From Dictyophora rubrovolvata (Eukaryota > Basidiomycota > Agaricomycetes > Phallales > Phallaceae), in the NCBI GenBank assembly GCA_029959195.1, contig CP114117.1, forward strand, positions 372,001 through 436,000: a DNA stretch of 64,000 nt, read 5' to 3'. Of this stretch, positions 26,096 through 38,289 are shown piece by piece; within the stretch, counting starts at the first letter, position 1; every line of letters starts with the position of its first letter. A model generated the notes under the pieces. It worked only from the letters and a program-made list of their open reading frames with translations, searched no databases and was not told the origin of the DNA. Both the position numbers and the translations under genes were made by a program.

Positions 26096-27644
26096 ATGGC
26101 TCGCCGTGGAGGATCACATACGCCAGTTGAACAGGCAACTCCTTTTATTCCTCCGACGCACATAGCAGAAGATAGCAGTTCATCAACTGGCCCTTCTCCT
26201 GATAGAATGTACGAAGTGTTAGGTCAAGGTCAAGGTCGAGGAGGAGGAGGAGGTGGGAGAAGAAGAGATCCTGGTGGTCCTGGGCCGCCTGGACATGGAC
26301 CGCCTGGACATGGATACCCTCCACAAGGATTCCCCCCCACCGGATTTCCTCCTCATGGATACCCTCCACCACCACCTCCACCAGGGAACCCTTATTTTCC
26401 TTCACCTTCCGCAGGATATACACCGTACCCCGGCTTCTTTCCTTATGGCCCTTATCCACCTCCTCCCGGTCCGGGGGGCTACCCTCCTCCCGAAGCAGGC
26501 GGCAGAGGAAGAGAAGGAAGAGGAAGAGGAAGAGACGGCGGACGAGGGGAGCGTGGCGACCCTCGTGGACAACCCCACCCACCACCACCACCACCCCAAG
26601 GCGGCCCATTTTCATATCCATCTCCATATGGCACGTTCTCGCCTTATGGTCCAGGTTACCCTCCTCCTTTTCCACATGCACATCCACCGCCACCGTTTGG
26701 CGTATCTCCGTACCCTGGGATGCCCCCAATTCCGGGTGGACCCCCCATGCCCGGAATGTATCCTGGTTCTGAATTCGAGGCGCCACAGCGGTCCATCGTT
26801 CGACCGCCAAGTGTGTCCGAAATGGAGCTTGACAAGTGGACACCGGGCCCTTCCTGTAAGTGAACTATAATGAATAATTATCGCGCTTCTCCTCAATTTG
26901 GTTATATCGTCAGATGGTCCAGTCCTTACGCCATTCCAATTATCGCTCCTCGGAATCTCCCTTGAAATAAACCCACTCTTGAGACCCTTCACAGAATCAT
27001 CCCCGCCAAACCAATCACACCTCGAATACAATGTCCTCTTTCCTCCCAATTTCGCTCATCGCTCTGACGACGAACACAGAATATCCTGGGCAAGGGGCCG
27101 TAATGAACCCGCAACTCTACCACGCGTGTCCGAGCTGCGTCTCATATCCAAAAAGTACCCTTGGGTAATCGACATCGCAGCCTCAAAAGCCGACGAAGGT
27201 ATAACCTGCATCGAAGTCATACAAGCCATTCATAAAGACGCAACTATGAACGTGCGAGCTAAAACGTTCAAGACTCTTCCTAGTCGCTCGCAAATTCTTG
27301 TGAGCAAACAGTACAACCATAACAGAAGCACTTCACGCAACGCTCCAGGTGGCGCATTCGACTCCGGCTTAAAAAGGGGCGATTTTATGTTAGAATTCGT
27401 CATGTTCAATGGACTGGTCAACGATCAGCAGTTAATTGCTGAGCGGTTTAAAGTATCCGGTCCTGGTTGGAATGGGCTTCAGGGACGAGATACGACTAAG
27501 AGGCAGACTTATCCTGCTACGCTGGTTTTTAATTTGGATAATGTTCTCATGTCAGATTCTGCTAGTATGTTTGAATCTGCTCCTGATACGCCGACCGAGG
27601 GGGAGGTTGAGACGGCTTCTGAAGCGGGTCCATCACAGCAGTAG
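26096..27644 (+). CDS. DUF6699-domain protein with Gly/Pro/Tyr-rich N-terminus
   Basis: Two exons: 26096-26855 and 26914-27644. Residues 1-250 are low complexity: an RGGGGGGRRR run, then repeated GYPP/GFPP/PGPP units, an RG-rich patch (GRGREGRGRGRDGG) and more P/Y/G repeats. This composition is typical of intrinsically disordered, often RNA-binding or condensate-forming tails. The C-terminal 240 residues start YGPVLTPFQLSLLGISLEINPLL and contain LRLISKKYPWVIDIAA and GITCIEVIQAIHKD, the pattern I associate with the basidiomycete DUF6699 domain. Function unknown. It ends in an acidic Ser/Glu tail and TAG 27642-27644. The opposite-strand frame over the repeat part is a mirror of the low complexity and not a gene. 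Confidence 0.75.
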
Positions 27645-27758
27645 TGCAAAGACAATAATAAATCTCACTTAAGAGTTTTGTATCGTTTTTTCTTTAGTTG
27701 TATAAATACACATTGTACATTCAATTAGAACTTGGGTAGACCGCTCAAAGCCTAGACT

Positions 27759-29624
27759 TCACTTATTCTTCCTCCTGACACCCCATCCGTGAACAAAAAT
27801 CTCCCTCACTTCTTCCAATCTCAACCCTGCCGTCTCAGGGTACCACCCAAGACAAAATATCCACCCCAGTAAGCACAAACCAGCATAAAAACCAAACGCT
27901 CCGGACGGAGTTATACGATTCATGAGCGATAGATACGTTGAGTTAATCAGCAAGTTGCACGACCAATTTGTAGCTGTCGCGAGTGAAGTGCCGATACCCC
28001 GAACTTGAGAGGTTAGATGAGGTATTTTTCATAATGGAGACCGAGACGTACCTTCTAAGCTGAATAGTTCTCCTTGCTGCCAGGGGACGTTTCCTAATCC
28101 GGTCGCGTATGACGCTACGAATAGGATCATACTTAATAAGACAAGCGCAGACCATGTGTCAGAGTACTTTGTCCCTTCAACCAGCTGATTATGTGTCTTA
28201 AGTGTCAAAACTTTTAGAGGGGAAGTAATTAATTAAATAACTAACGTCGTCTAAATCATTTACACATATAATGGTACTCACAGTGAAACGAAACAGCTCC
28301 TAAACCCAGCCCTACAATCATTCCAGGCGAGGTTATAATCATAATTCTTCTCCTCCCAACGATGTCGATGTATTTAACGGCTACGAGAGTGAAAAGGAAA
28401 TTTGTCGCTGCGACGATTGTTCCAACTGCTGTTGGATTATTAAATCCAATTGATTGGAATAGACTTGCGCTGTAGTACATCAACGTGTTGAAACCGCAGA
28501 GTTGTTGGAATGCTTGGAGAACGCATGCCACGACTGTGAGGATCCGTTTGTAATAAGCCCAGAGCAGAAAAGGCTTTTGGTTTGGAAAACGTACTTAGAG
28601 CCCGCCTACTTACGCCCTCGAAGAATAACATCCTTAGTCGCTGGGAAAAGGTATACGAATTCATTATTGTAATGCTCTGTTGCACGTCCTCGCACAGCGC
28701 ATGAAGTTGAGAATTAACTTCCTCCTCCTGAGCCGCACTTTTCTCGTCTCTGGACTCATTATTATCCGTTTCATAATGCATCTTAATTCCACAAACCAAA
28801 GCCAACACTTTCCTGGCTTTATCAACCCTTCCCCAACGCACCAAAAGCCTCGGACTCTCCGGCATAAAAACCAACAAAACAGCCTGCACAAAAGCAGGAA
28901 CAGCACCCAACCCAACCATCCACCTCCACCCGCCTCTCGTGCGCTCGAAAGCCGCACCGATACCATACGCAACGACCTGTCCACCCGTGATGAGGACTAC
29001 GTTGAGTGTTACCATTCTCCCGCGCCATTTCCAGTTGCGAGGGCTGAGTTCTTGGATGTATACTGGTGCGACGCAGGATGCACCGCCCACGCCCAGACCG
29101 ACGAGGAGACGGCCTGCGATCATTGTTCGGACGTTGTGGGAGAGAGATTGGACTAGTGCCCCTGCGATAAAGAGGATGTCGGCGATGAGAAGGGAGGGTC
29201 GGCGTCCTGTGTAGTCGGACGATGCGCCGGCTGCGAGACTTCCTAATAAAGCTCCGAGTGTCGTCGCTGATGTTATTAATTCCTATCAAATGGATGATGC
29301 CTGGTGTTCTTTTTTTTTTGGATAAAGAAGACAGAGTACCTCTTGTAGATCACTTAATTTTTGGGGACCCAAGTCGCTGCCGATTGTAACGAGTGCACCG
29401 CTTATGACGCCTGTGTCATATCCGAATAGCAAACCGGATATACTGGTGAGTAGGACGAGAAGGTAGATCGTCAACGTTGGACGGAGAGAAAAAGACGAGG
29501 TTGAAGAAGAAGAGATATTGAAATCTTTGGCCCCATCGTCGCTCGTTTTGGGATCAACAGCAGAGTCGACTCGGACAATTTCATTATCGATTGACTCTGA
29601 CTTTTCTCGATGGTCTTTGGACAT
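27759..29624 (-). CDS. MFS inositol/sugar transporter (ITR-like)
   Basis: Twelve-helix sugar porter in the plasma membrane, most like proton/myo-inositol symporters. Marks in order: first helix with [17 protein letters not shown] (about 29430), [11 protein letters not shown] (about 29210), [24 protein letters not shown] (about 29090), [15 protein letters not shown] (about 28860), an inserted charged loop (about 28750), [23 protein letters not shown] (about 28520), DIVGRRRIM (about 28360), then [12 protein letters not shown] (about 28090) and the C-terminal [14 protein letters not shown]...[16 protein letters not shown] (about 27830). The last block is close to fungal inositol transporters. 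At least four short introns. A minus-strand TATA candidate (ctttatatat on plus, 29791-29800) lies about 170 bases upstream. Confidence 0.87.
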
Positions 29625-30330
29625 TCCTAAACGCTCAACAGGTTATTACAGTCCCAAAAGAATGAAACCGATCTTTGCCTAGAATTAACGTTGAAAAACA
29701 TTGACAAGACAGCTAATGCCGCGTTTACCTTAGTAAGGAGATGGAGAAACAAGAGGGTGGAAAAAAGAAGATTTACCAGTCTTGGCCCCACTTTATATAT
29801 TTCTGCAATTGTCGGATATCATCCTGAAAATGGTGATCAAATCAATACCGTGACTGGTACGACATAATCATAATTTCGACTATTCAATGGCGAGACTCGT
29901 GACTTTAACATTCTTGTGAATTTTGTCCTCTTTTTCTTTGCCCCATGTGGTTGGAGCTTCGATTGGCGTCATGGACTCAAGCTTCGGACCGCCCACTAAG
30001 TAGTAAGAAGTTCTTGCTCACGTAATTAGTCTTACCTCATCATTCGGGAGGAAGGGGTCACGTGGCGCACGAAGTGTATTTTTCTCCCTATCGTACCATT
30101 TGAACTACATACCTCGTTCGGTATATGGTTAAAGTCACTTCATGTAAGTACCTGTGATCCGAAATTATCTCTGTCTTTCATTTTCAAAATTTTTGAAGGA
30201 GTGCGCAGATTTTCAAAGACTCAGGTCTCTCTATCAAATCATTATATTATTCAACGTGAAAGGCAAAGTTATAGTTAGTATTTACCATTTCGTTTTCCCA
30301 CCGCTTACTGGACAATGCAATGTTCAGTTG
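29625..30330. other. Intergenic region, no gene seen
   Basis: About 700 bases between the transporter start and the dehydrogenase remnant; apart from the TATA-like sequence near 29795 nothing is supported. Confidence 0.4.
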
Positions 30331-30334
30331 TTGT

Positions 30335-30870
30335 GACTGGCCAGTGGCTAGTGACGGATCAGGTATTGGGACAATGATTGCCAGTGCGCTCGTTCAGAAT
30401 AGAGCGAACTTCAGCGAAGGTGTAAATCTAGAACAGAATCTCAACTTAAAGAGGTATGCATATGCATTCTAAAAAGATAACATCACTGCTCCGACAAATT
30501 TAATCTCATGCTCGAAAGGTTGCCGAATGCCGATGCTCCAAACCCGGGACATGTTATTATATCTTTGCAGGTTACTACTAGTAGTGGTACTTCAAACCAG
30601 GACTCTTTCCCGTTCTTTTTCCCCGTAATTCAAAAGTCTAAAACAGGATACGAGCAACTGGCCAGCTTCGCTATCAAAGAGAGGGGACAGAAGATTCATA
30701 TCTTGGTCAATTACGGCGTGGGGTGCGGCTTTTGAAGAGTACGATTAATTCTGTTTCCTTACATGGAGTTGGCTCAGCTGATTAGATTATATTCCAGGAA
30801 ATGGAAGGATGGGACTACCTGATGGCTGTGAATGTAAAGTTGCCAATATTTTATTGTACGGTGGTTAATC
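30335..30870 (+). pseudogene. Decayed short-chain dehydrogenase/reductase copy
   Basis: Fragments of an SDR enzyme lie in order but in shifting frames. GSGIGTMIASALVQN at about 30355-30400 is the Rossmann nucleotide-binding motif. GHVIISLQV and then YEQLASFAIKERGQKIHILVNYGV at about 30550-30720 correspond to the helix and the strand that usually ends LVNNAG. WDYLMAVNVKLPIFYCTVV at about 30810-30865 is the VNVK segment after the NAG motif. The catalytic YxxxK region is not seen. No ATG-to-stop frame covers these blocks, and the LVNNAG motif is degenerate. A host gene remnant; an expressed gene with unusual splicing is less likely. Confidence 0.6.
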
Positions 30871-31957
30871 TATCATCCTGATTCCTGGCAAGCTATATAA
30901 GAATTATGTAAACTTACCCCCGTAATGTTTGTGTTATTTCCTGACCTTTTCCTTCACGATAATAAGTACAGTTTAACGGATCTACTACCAGCCAAAATTC
31001 CAATAATAAGATCCCGCGCGTGTTATTAACATTCGTCCATTGCAGCGTTTGCACCTCGCGCTGAAGGGAACATGACGACCCCCGATGGTTATAGAACACG
31101 GAGCTGTAAGAGCTTTCCCTACTAGATATGATTTCTTTGATCAGCATTTGCAACCTAGATGCCGCAAGTAAAGCAGCAGGCAGGCAAGCGTCTCTCGTGA
31201 CTTCTGGCGGGTACGCATCGCTTTGGACGTTATCTACAGGAGGTCCGCGGCCAAAATTGTAGCGCCAAGTTATACATACATACTGTTTGAATGGTGATGT
31301 GATGGTATGCGGTATTATTCATTATTGTATCCAATATTAGTCTGGGGTCTCGTTTTTGATTTGTAAATGAAGCTAACGACAAGTGACGTTTTTCGGTATG
31401 TGCCTCCTGCGCGCGATGTTGAAAACGATGTATTTGGGCTGATGTTTAATTCCAGTAAGTGCCGTTCGTGCCGCCTGTGGCGGGTCCATTGAGTTCAAGC
31501 TTTGCAGCGAATGGCAACGCGTTGGGCTTCCGGCGGGTCAGAAGTTTCTGAGTTAGGGTGTCAATTCCAGAATCCCCTTTCTTGGAGAAAATACTATAAA
31601 CAGGAAGATACTACTTGAGTCTCAAGTTGTGTTCAATCCACTCCCTCAGAGTCTAGCCAGACATGCAGTGCAGGAGTCATCCGGGTAAGATATTGATATT
31701 GGCAAGTCCAGCCTTTTTTATATTGCCTGTAGTAGTCGATCAAGGATAGCCGGGATACCAAGTTTCGACTAAGCATGCCGGGTTTGGTGTAGTTGACATT
31801 CAGTGAGCAATCACAATGTTGATATGTATAAATATTCACAATAACTATTAAGTGATATAAGAATAGAACTAGTTGTGAATACCAATTATGGCATATTGTC
31901 AGTCACACTGGCGATATAACCCGTTCTCTATTCCTTTACGTCTCAAAGGAACACAAA
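30871..31957. other. Intergenic region, no gene seen
   Basis: About 1.1 kb; only short frames without motifs. Confidence 0.4.
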
Positions 31958-32873
31958 TCACCCAGAGGTCACGCTGACTAAACTTAGAGCAACAGGCACC
32001 AGCTGTTTTAGCGCATCCTTTATAAGAAAAGAAAAGAAACATAAATGTGAGTGTCTAGTATACCCAGATATAATCAAAAACATACCGAAGCAAATACATC
32101 CCCAACGGCTCCCAGCAAAAGCTGTAAATCATCATCATTAAGTATTACTATACCAAGCTAAACCATCTCACATCAGTGTTGGTCAGCATATTTGATACCA
32201 TTCCCGCGACGGTGTTTGTATCGAAATCATTGAAATTGGTTGATATAAAATTTTGCTGTTGAATTAAACTGTTGACAGTTTCGTTGATGGTGACGAAGAG
32301 CGGTATGACACTGCCATTCACAAGTCTTTGACTATCATCGTCACTGACGGTACCATTGAACGACTTTGTTGATGTTAGTCTCAGTTTCTTTTTCCTATTA
32401 AAACCCAAGCTCACTTACCGCAACGAAGAACGGGATCTGTGTTTCAATTACATGAAAACATTTCTTTTGGGTGAGAATAGGAATTGTTTCTTACCCCATC
32501 CATTCTGGCTAGGGCAAATGAGAAATCAGTTATGAGTTCCTGAAACACGATAAGTTTTCTAGACAGCACATAACAACCTAACTTTGTTAATAACTTACAG
32601 GTGCTCCCGATTGACCAGTGGTTGAGGAAATTGTTTGAAGATCACGGTTGACAGTTTGCTTAATGTCCGGATGGAGAGTGAAAAAGAATCAAGTTAATGC
32701 GTAGGAAACAGAATAAAGGTGTAAGCGGGACTTACGACAGCCAAATTCGTTTGATTAAACGCATCACTTAGCTTCACAAACACGAGGCTGTCTCGCCGAA
32801 TGAGGGGAGTTGCCAAAACAGCGGTGACGAAAGTCATTGCGAGGAGTACCAAAGGAGCTCTGATGTAGTGCAT
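31958..32873 (-). CDS. Small secreted HsbA-like protein
   Basis: The start at 32873 opens a signal peptide (MHYIRAPLVLLAMTFVTAVLA) followed by TPLIRRDS and VFVKLSDAFNQTNLAV. Seven exons can be chained by GT-AG introns of about 45-65 bases: the next pieces read VNRDLQTISSTTG, ELITDFSFALARMDG, IPFFVA, then the largest exon SFNGTVSDDDSQRLVNGSV...NMLTNTD (about 32370-32175), LLLGAVGDVFAS and DALKQLVPVALSLVSVTSG with TGA at 31958-31960. About 175 residues of amphipathic helices without cysteines in the body, resembling the hydrophobic surface-binding protein A family of secreted fungal proteins. A minus-strand TATAAAAG lies about 70 bases upstream (32940-32948). The family name is tentative; the gene itself is well supported by its splice sites. 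Confidence 0.6.
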
Positions 32874-32948
32874 GTTCGAAGAAATTTAAACGAGGATAAT
32901 GTGTAATGTACTTAGAGGCGTCCTTCCAAAATGCTCTGACTTTTATAT

Positions 32949-33765
32949 GCAAAAAACCCTGAAAATTTAGTGTGATCAAAGATGCAGTGTGGAGCGTGAC
33001 GCGGAATGATCAATATTGCAGTGTTCGGGCCCTTTTTTCCATTCAATGTACAGGCATTCAACCCTGAGGGGACTCGGGAGTATCTCGAGCGCTGTATCCA
33101 TCCATGTCTACAAAACAACAATCATGTTTTTTTCACGACGTTGTGGAGTGAGACAGGGAGACAGGGATTACATGAATTAGGATTCCAGTCATACATATGG
33201 TCAATCATGTTGAACGTTCAACATTGACCGGTGATGGGCAGGGTTCACAGTGGCTTGTGCACTTGTGCACTGGTCTGATGAGCTCATCAGACCATGGCCC
33301 GACCATGGCGGGTTTACAGTCGATCGTTCCCATTCGGCAAACCAGAGGTCATGGTCTGATGAGACCGTGTCAGGGTTGGCCCATTTCCAGCGTTCCGAGG
33401 AATTAAGATAACTAGGGGCGAGATGGGCAGCTGGAGTTGTGGTCATGGGGGGAGGGGTCCGTGGGAGTGGGTGCGGGGTACTTGTGTGAGTGTTTTCGGG
33501 CAAGAAGGTGTCGTCGTTGGTATCCATTCCTATTGGTCTGGAGTTGGAGACGGTTGGTGTGGGTGATATGGGGGGGGGATGTTTCTTCATGGGGAATTTC
33601 TGGAGAAGCCATGTCACCGTTGGGTTCACTTCTCGTTTTTTTATTAGCGGGTTTCGGTTTGGATGGGGTTCTTTGATCTACGCTTCTTTTTAATGGGAGG
33701 GTGGTTTTCTGCGTCAGTGGGGCGATTTCTGGCAGAGTGAATATTTGGTTAATTTGGGAGTTCAT
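32949..33765. other. Region with unassigned frames and palindrome
   Basis: Two overlapping minus-strand frames (33412-33765 and 33201-33629) encode Pro/Thr/Ser/Lys-rich sequence, and the second contains WANPDTVSSDHDLWFAEWERSTVNPPWSGHG. I do not recognise a family. They may belong to a repeat. Includes the 22-bp palindrome at 33272-33293. Confidence 0.3.
33272..33293. repeat. 22-bp perfect palindrome
   Basis: GGTCTGATGAG joined directly to its complement CTCATCAGACC. The half-site GGTCTGATGAG recurs as a direct copy near 33353, and GACCATGG occurs twice at 33290-33310. Confidence 0.6.
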
Positions 33766-34599
33766 GTTGTGGGTTCAGTATGTAACCGTATAGTTTACAT
33801 AATGTATTATTGGGAACCCGAGGGATCCTCTAGGGAATTTGCGGGGGGTTGAATTTGCATTGGGTTCGTACTGAGCAGAGGGTGTGTTTTCTGTTTCTTA
33901 ATGGTATTTTCTGGTTGTCTAGTAATACTTATGGGTGAGGAGGAGCGTGGTGTCTCGTGCACAGGGGTTGGCCGTACACCATGGGGACACAGTTGGCATT
34001 CTCCATATCATATCTGTACCATACAATTGCTGCCCAGAACTCCACTGGAACGGTTACAGACCGTATTCACCGTAATACGGGTCATACGGCATACAGATTC
34101 AAGAAACTTATGTATATTAATGAATTATATATTGGAATCCTGTAAGGGATCTGGGATCCTTACCGCGCATCATCACAATGTGTGACGCCTGCCACCCTGT
34201 TCAACCAAAAGCGGTGTTTTCTTCTTTATTCTCTTAATTAGGTTTATTCCCTTTTATTCTACGTTTAGAGATTATAATTCTTTTATTCTCTTAATTAGTA
34301 ATTATAATAAGCTCAAGTTAGCATAAATAGCCGAGTGTAGTTTAGTTTTAGGACAGGCTTCGTAACACGGAGACTTTTGAACACTCATTTTCTAAGGCGT
34401 GAAACTTAAGTCTTTGATCCTCATAGCTTCGTGAAGTGCACAACTTCACAAATCCCAGGCTCGATGCAGTAGTGGACACAGAAAAGGTGAGTAGTATTAA
34501 GCGGTAGCTTAGGTAAGATACATGGAGTAACTCATATTCTAACATTATAATATCTACTAGTCTTCTATAATATCCTTGACTGCACCCCAAGCTAGTTTG
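33766..34599. other. AT-rich flank of the retroelement nest
   Basis: No gene seen. 34184-34599 has some LTR-like texture (a TGTGACG start and a cataaatag TATA-like element at about 34323), but no matching end or target duplication. Confidence 0.3.
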
Positions 34600-34826
34600 T
34601 GTCACGGTATGCTAGCGACACTTTCCGTTTTCCCATTTTCCTGTTTTTCCATATTCACACACTCTCTATGATTATTCTATCCTTTCTCACTTTCTCATAT
34701 TTCTGACTATTTCTTGTTTTCAACTCATTCTCCCGAATTCGGTCTTTGACTGAACTCTCATTCTCACACGTTTTCATTTGTTATCACTGCAGATCCCATG
34801 GGGATCGACTGAGCACCTGTACTCGT

Positions 34827-35232
34827 TGTCAGGGTATGCTAGCATCGTCCCCTTCTTTTCTTTCGTATATCTTCGGTTCTGGTTTATTTTATTCATTTCC
34901 ATATTTATTGTATCTCATTTCATTTCTTGCTTTCCCCTCTCTTTCCATATTCCCTTTTTTCCCTTTAACAGGCGCTGAGCGCCCGTTCCCATCAGAGCCA
35001 TGGCCTAGGCCCTGGCTAAAAGTCTGGGACCAGTGTGTATCCATGCCCAGTCCATGAACCGAAGGCCATGTATGGCCTTTGCCATTTTTCATAGTATATA
35101 ATTAGTAGCCCTAGAGGAGGGATCTCTAAGTTTGTTCTCTTAGGATCCCCTCCCTCTAGGTGAGTTAGTATTTTTCCCAAAATATAATTGCTTAGGATCC
35201 CCTCCCTCTAGTCTGAGTGAGTAGCTCTGACA
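34827..35232 (+). repeat. Solo LTR copy 1 (about 406 bases)
   Basis: Starts TGTCAGGGTATGCTAGC and ends CTCTGACA. Flanked by the 5-base target duplication CTCGT (34822-34826 and 35233-35237). Lies inside the older related LTR. Confidence 0.85.
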
Positions 35233-35676
35233 CTCGTAGATATATAGTTGTTTTCCCTAGAGGAGGATCCCTAAGCTTTTTTTCTTAGGTTTTCCCTCCT
35301 CTAGGTGAGTAGCTAGTCGTTTCCCATGAATAGAACTTAGGTTTTCCCTCCTCTAGATGTGTGCCCTGAGTTGCCCCAACAGTAGAAAAAGCTTCTTACC
35401 TTGGACTGGTTGTTCTATCAATGTTTTTCTCGGAAACTCGCCTTCGACATTGTCTTGCCTTTTCCCAACATCTTCATCTATAAAACAACTCCTCTGTCTT
35501 TCGCATTATGTCTTCTCTAATCATGGATCTAGATCAAGCTGTTCAAGAACAAGGACAGCAACTGACTGCAATTGAAGAAGGTCTTTGTTAAGTTCCCGAT
35601 GCTACCAATGTTTACCAAACTTCGGTCAATGTCAGACGACTCGCAGGACCAATGTCTCCGACAACGGTATACTGAG

Positions 35677-36082
35677 TGTCAGGGCTACTCTCTCAGACTA
35701 GAGGGAGGGGATCCTAAGCAAGATATATTCTAGGAATAATACTAACTCACCTAGAGGGAGGGGATCCTAAGAGAACAAACTTAGGGATCCCTCCTCTAGG
35801 ACTACTAACTATATACTATGAAAAATGGCGAAAGCCACACGCAGTCTTCGGTTCATGGACTGGGCGCGGATATGCGCTGGTCCTGGACTTTTAGCCAGGG
35901 TCTAGGCCATGGCTCTGATGGGAACGGGCGCTCAGCGCCTGTTGGAGGAAAAATGGGAATATGGAAGGAGAGGGAAATGCAAGAGATGGGATAGAATACA
36001 AGAAATATGGAAATAAATAAAATAGACCAGAACCAAAAATAAATGTAGAAAAATAAGGGGATGACGCTAGCGTATCCTGACA
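35677..36082 (-). repeat. Solo LTR copy 2 (about 406 bases)
   Basis: Reverse orientation: begins TGTCAGGGCTACTC and ends GTATCCTGACA. Flanked by the 5-base target duplication CTGAG (35672-35676 and 36083-36087). Confidence 0.85.
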
Positions 36083-37378
36083 CTGAGTGGGCTTCAACTT
36101 GTGTGTTGCACCACCTACTTGTATGTGCTCAGCAATTTGCTTCGCAACATCCACTAACAGTGGTTTGGGATCGGAATAGGATTGGAATAGATTCAGAGAT
36201 TCGGAGGAGACAAGAATAGTTCAAACGAGTATAGCCACGAGTCAGATGACTAGTTTGATTTCAGAACTGAGGAACTAGATACATGATTCAGGGTTATTTA
36301 TACTATGGGAATGTACTAGTTTGTGAGCACTGCTAAAAGTGGTTTAACAATAAAATACAATTCGGATTACAATAAAACAATAAGACTAAAACGGGAATGA
36401 GCAGATTTGGAATACAATAAGTTATTGTATTCTAATTCAGATAATTCGGGTTTAACGGATTACTTCAGAGAAAACATAATCATAACAGATGTGACATAAG
36501 TTTCATAATCTTCGGAGTCATAATTTGGAGTAATATCAGTCAGCGAGTTTATCGGCAGATCTGGATCTTGACAGTCTTGCAGTGCAAAGTGCAACTCTTA
36601 ATCAGTTCATTTCTCACTTCTCTCATCTTCTCAAAACCCAGGCTTCTGCTGCCACTCCTCCTAATCTGTCTCCTTCTATTCCCGAGGCCCCGGCCTCAAA
36701 CCCGACAAGTGATATGAAATCCTCTTGCAACACTCGTCCCTCCATTCCTATAGCCTTTGATGGAGATCACAAAAACAGTCATTCTTTCTGGAACTCAGTC
36801 ACTCTCTATATAAGTGTTTGTGGCAGAGACTTTGCCAACCTTGACACCAAGATCTTATGGGTGCTGTCATACATGAATATAGGTTGTGCTGGTGTATTTG
36901 TGAAAAACCTTCATGCCCAGTACAGCAAAGGAGTTCTCCCTTTCCAAACCTGGGATGAATTTCAACTTTGTTTTTGGTCTAAGTTCTTCCCCGTCACCGA
37001 AGCAGAAGATACCCTAAATCTCCTCCAATCAGGTTATTATGCTCAAGGAGGTCGCACTGTGGACAATTATACCGATGTGTTCCATATTATCATAGAACAA
37101 GCTAGTTTCACTGCTAAGGATGGTCTTGCCATTATGACATATTATCGATCTGGCCTCAACCATGATATCCATGCACAAGTGGGGACCATGATAAACAGAT
37201 CTGACTATGCTGATGCTGAGGGCTGGATCAAAGCCTTGCATCTCTTCGACCAAGCTCACCGCACACATAATGCATTCAATGCTGCAAAATGTTCTGCACA
37301 ACCCCCAATCACTCCATTAATGTCCATACCTATGACACAAGTTAGGCCTAACATTCCCCCACCTTTTCAGAGAACAGC

Positions 37379-37784
37379 TGTCAGGGTATGCTAGCGTCAT
37401 CCCTTTCTTTTCTTCCATTTATCTTCAATTCCTGTCTATTCTATTTATTTCCACATTTCTCGTACTTTATCCCATCCCTTGTTTTCCTCTTTCCTTCCAT
37501 AGTCCTGTTCTTCTCTTCAACGGGCACTGAGCATCCATTCCCATCAGAGCCATGGCCTAGGCCCTGGCTAAAAGTCCGGGACCAGCGCGTATCCGCGCCC
37601 AGTCTATGAACTGAGGGTCGTGTGCAACCTTTGCTGTTTTTCATAGTATATAATTAGTAGCCCTAGAGGAAGGATCCCTAAGTTTGTTCTCTTAGGATCC
37701 CCTCCTTCTAGGTGAGTTAGTATCTTTCCCAAAATATATTTACTTAGAATCCCCTCCCTCTAGTCTGAGTGAGTAGCCCTGACA
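37379..37784 (+). repeat. Solo LTR copy 3 (about 406 bases)
   Basis: Inserted in the gag-like sequence of the gypsy element. Termini TGTCAGGG and CCCTGACA; 5-base target duplication ACAGC (37374-37378 and 37785-37789). Confidence 0.85.
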
Positions 37785-37800
37785 ACAGCGATGACCCCTA

Positions 37801-38157
37801 TGTCAGGGTACACTAGTGTCATCCCCTTATTTTCCTACATTTATCTTCGGTTCTGGTCTATTTTATTTATTTCCATATTTCTTGTATTCTATCTCATCTC
37901 TTGTGTTTCCCTCTCCTTCCATATTCCCATTTTCCCTTCAACAGGTGCTGAGCACCCGTTCTCATCAGAGCCATGGCCTAGGCCCCGGCTAAAAGTCCGG
38001 GATCAGTGCGTATCTACGCCCAGTCCATGAACCAAAGACCACGTGTGGCCTTTGCCATTTTTCATAGTATATAGTTAGTAGCCCTAGAGGAGGGATCCCT
38101 AGGTTTGTTCTCTTAGGATCCCCTCCCTCTAGTCTGAGAGAGTAGCCCTGACAGACA
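37801..38157 (+). repeat. Solo LTR copy 4 (shorter variant)
   Basis: Begins only 16 bases after copy 3. It has one fewer internal unit of the CTTAGGATCCCCTCCCTCTAG type, and its end carries an extra GACA. The target duplication CCCTA is present at 37796-37800 and 38158-38162. Confidence 0.8.
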
Positions 38158-38289
38158 CCCTATGTATGCACCACCTCCTTTTCCACTACCTTGATTCCCC
38201 ATTTCTGCAAACCAACCTGCCCCTGCAAGACCCTCATTTTTGACTCCTGCAGCTCCCGTCATTCAACCTCGAAATGACGTGATGGATGT

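Noticed and set aside
26145-26843. Long minus-strand reading frame opposite the DUF6699 gene
   Set aside because: It mirrors the low-complexity Gly/Pro repeat of the plus-strand gene; no start context, splice logic or domain.
33201-33765. Two minus-strand Pro-rich frames as a real gene
   Set aside because: The frames overlap in different phases, lack a signal peptide or domain and have no convincing intron to join them.
34184-34599. Separate LTR beginning TGTGACG
   Set aside because: No matching terminus and no target duplication were found, so the evidence is only texture.
37388-37609. Phe/Pro-rich frames inside the LTR copies as genes
   Set aside because: The same frame recurs in every LTR copy and is simply the pyrimidine-rich LTR sequence.
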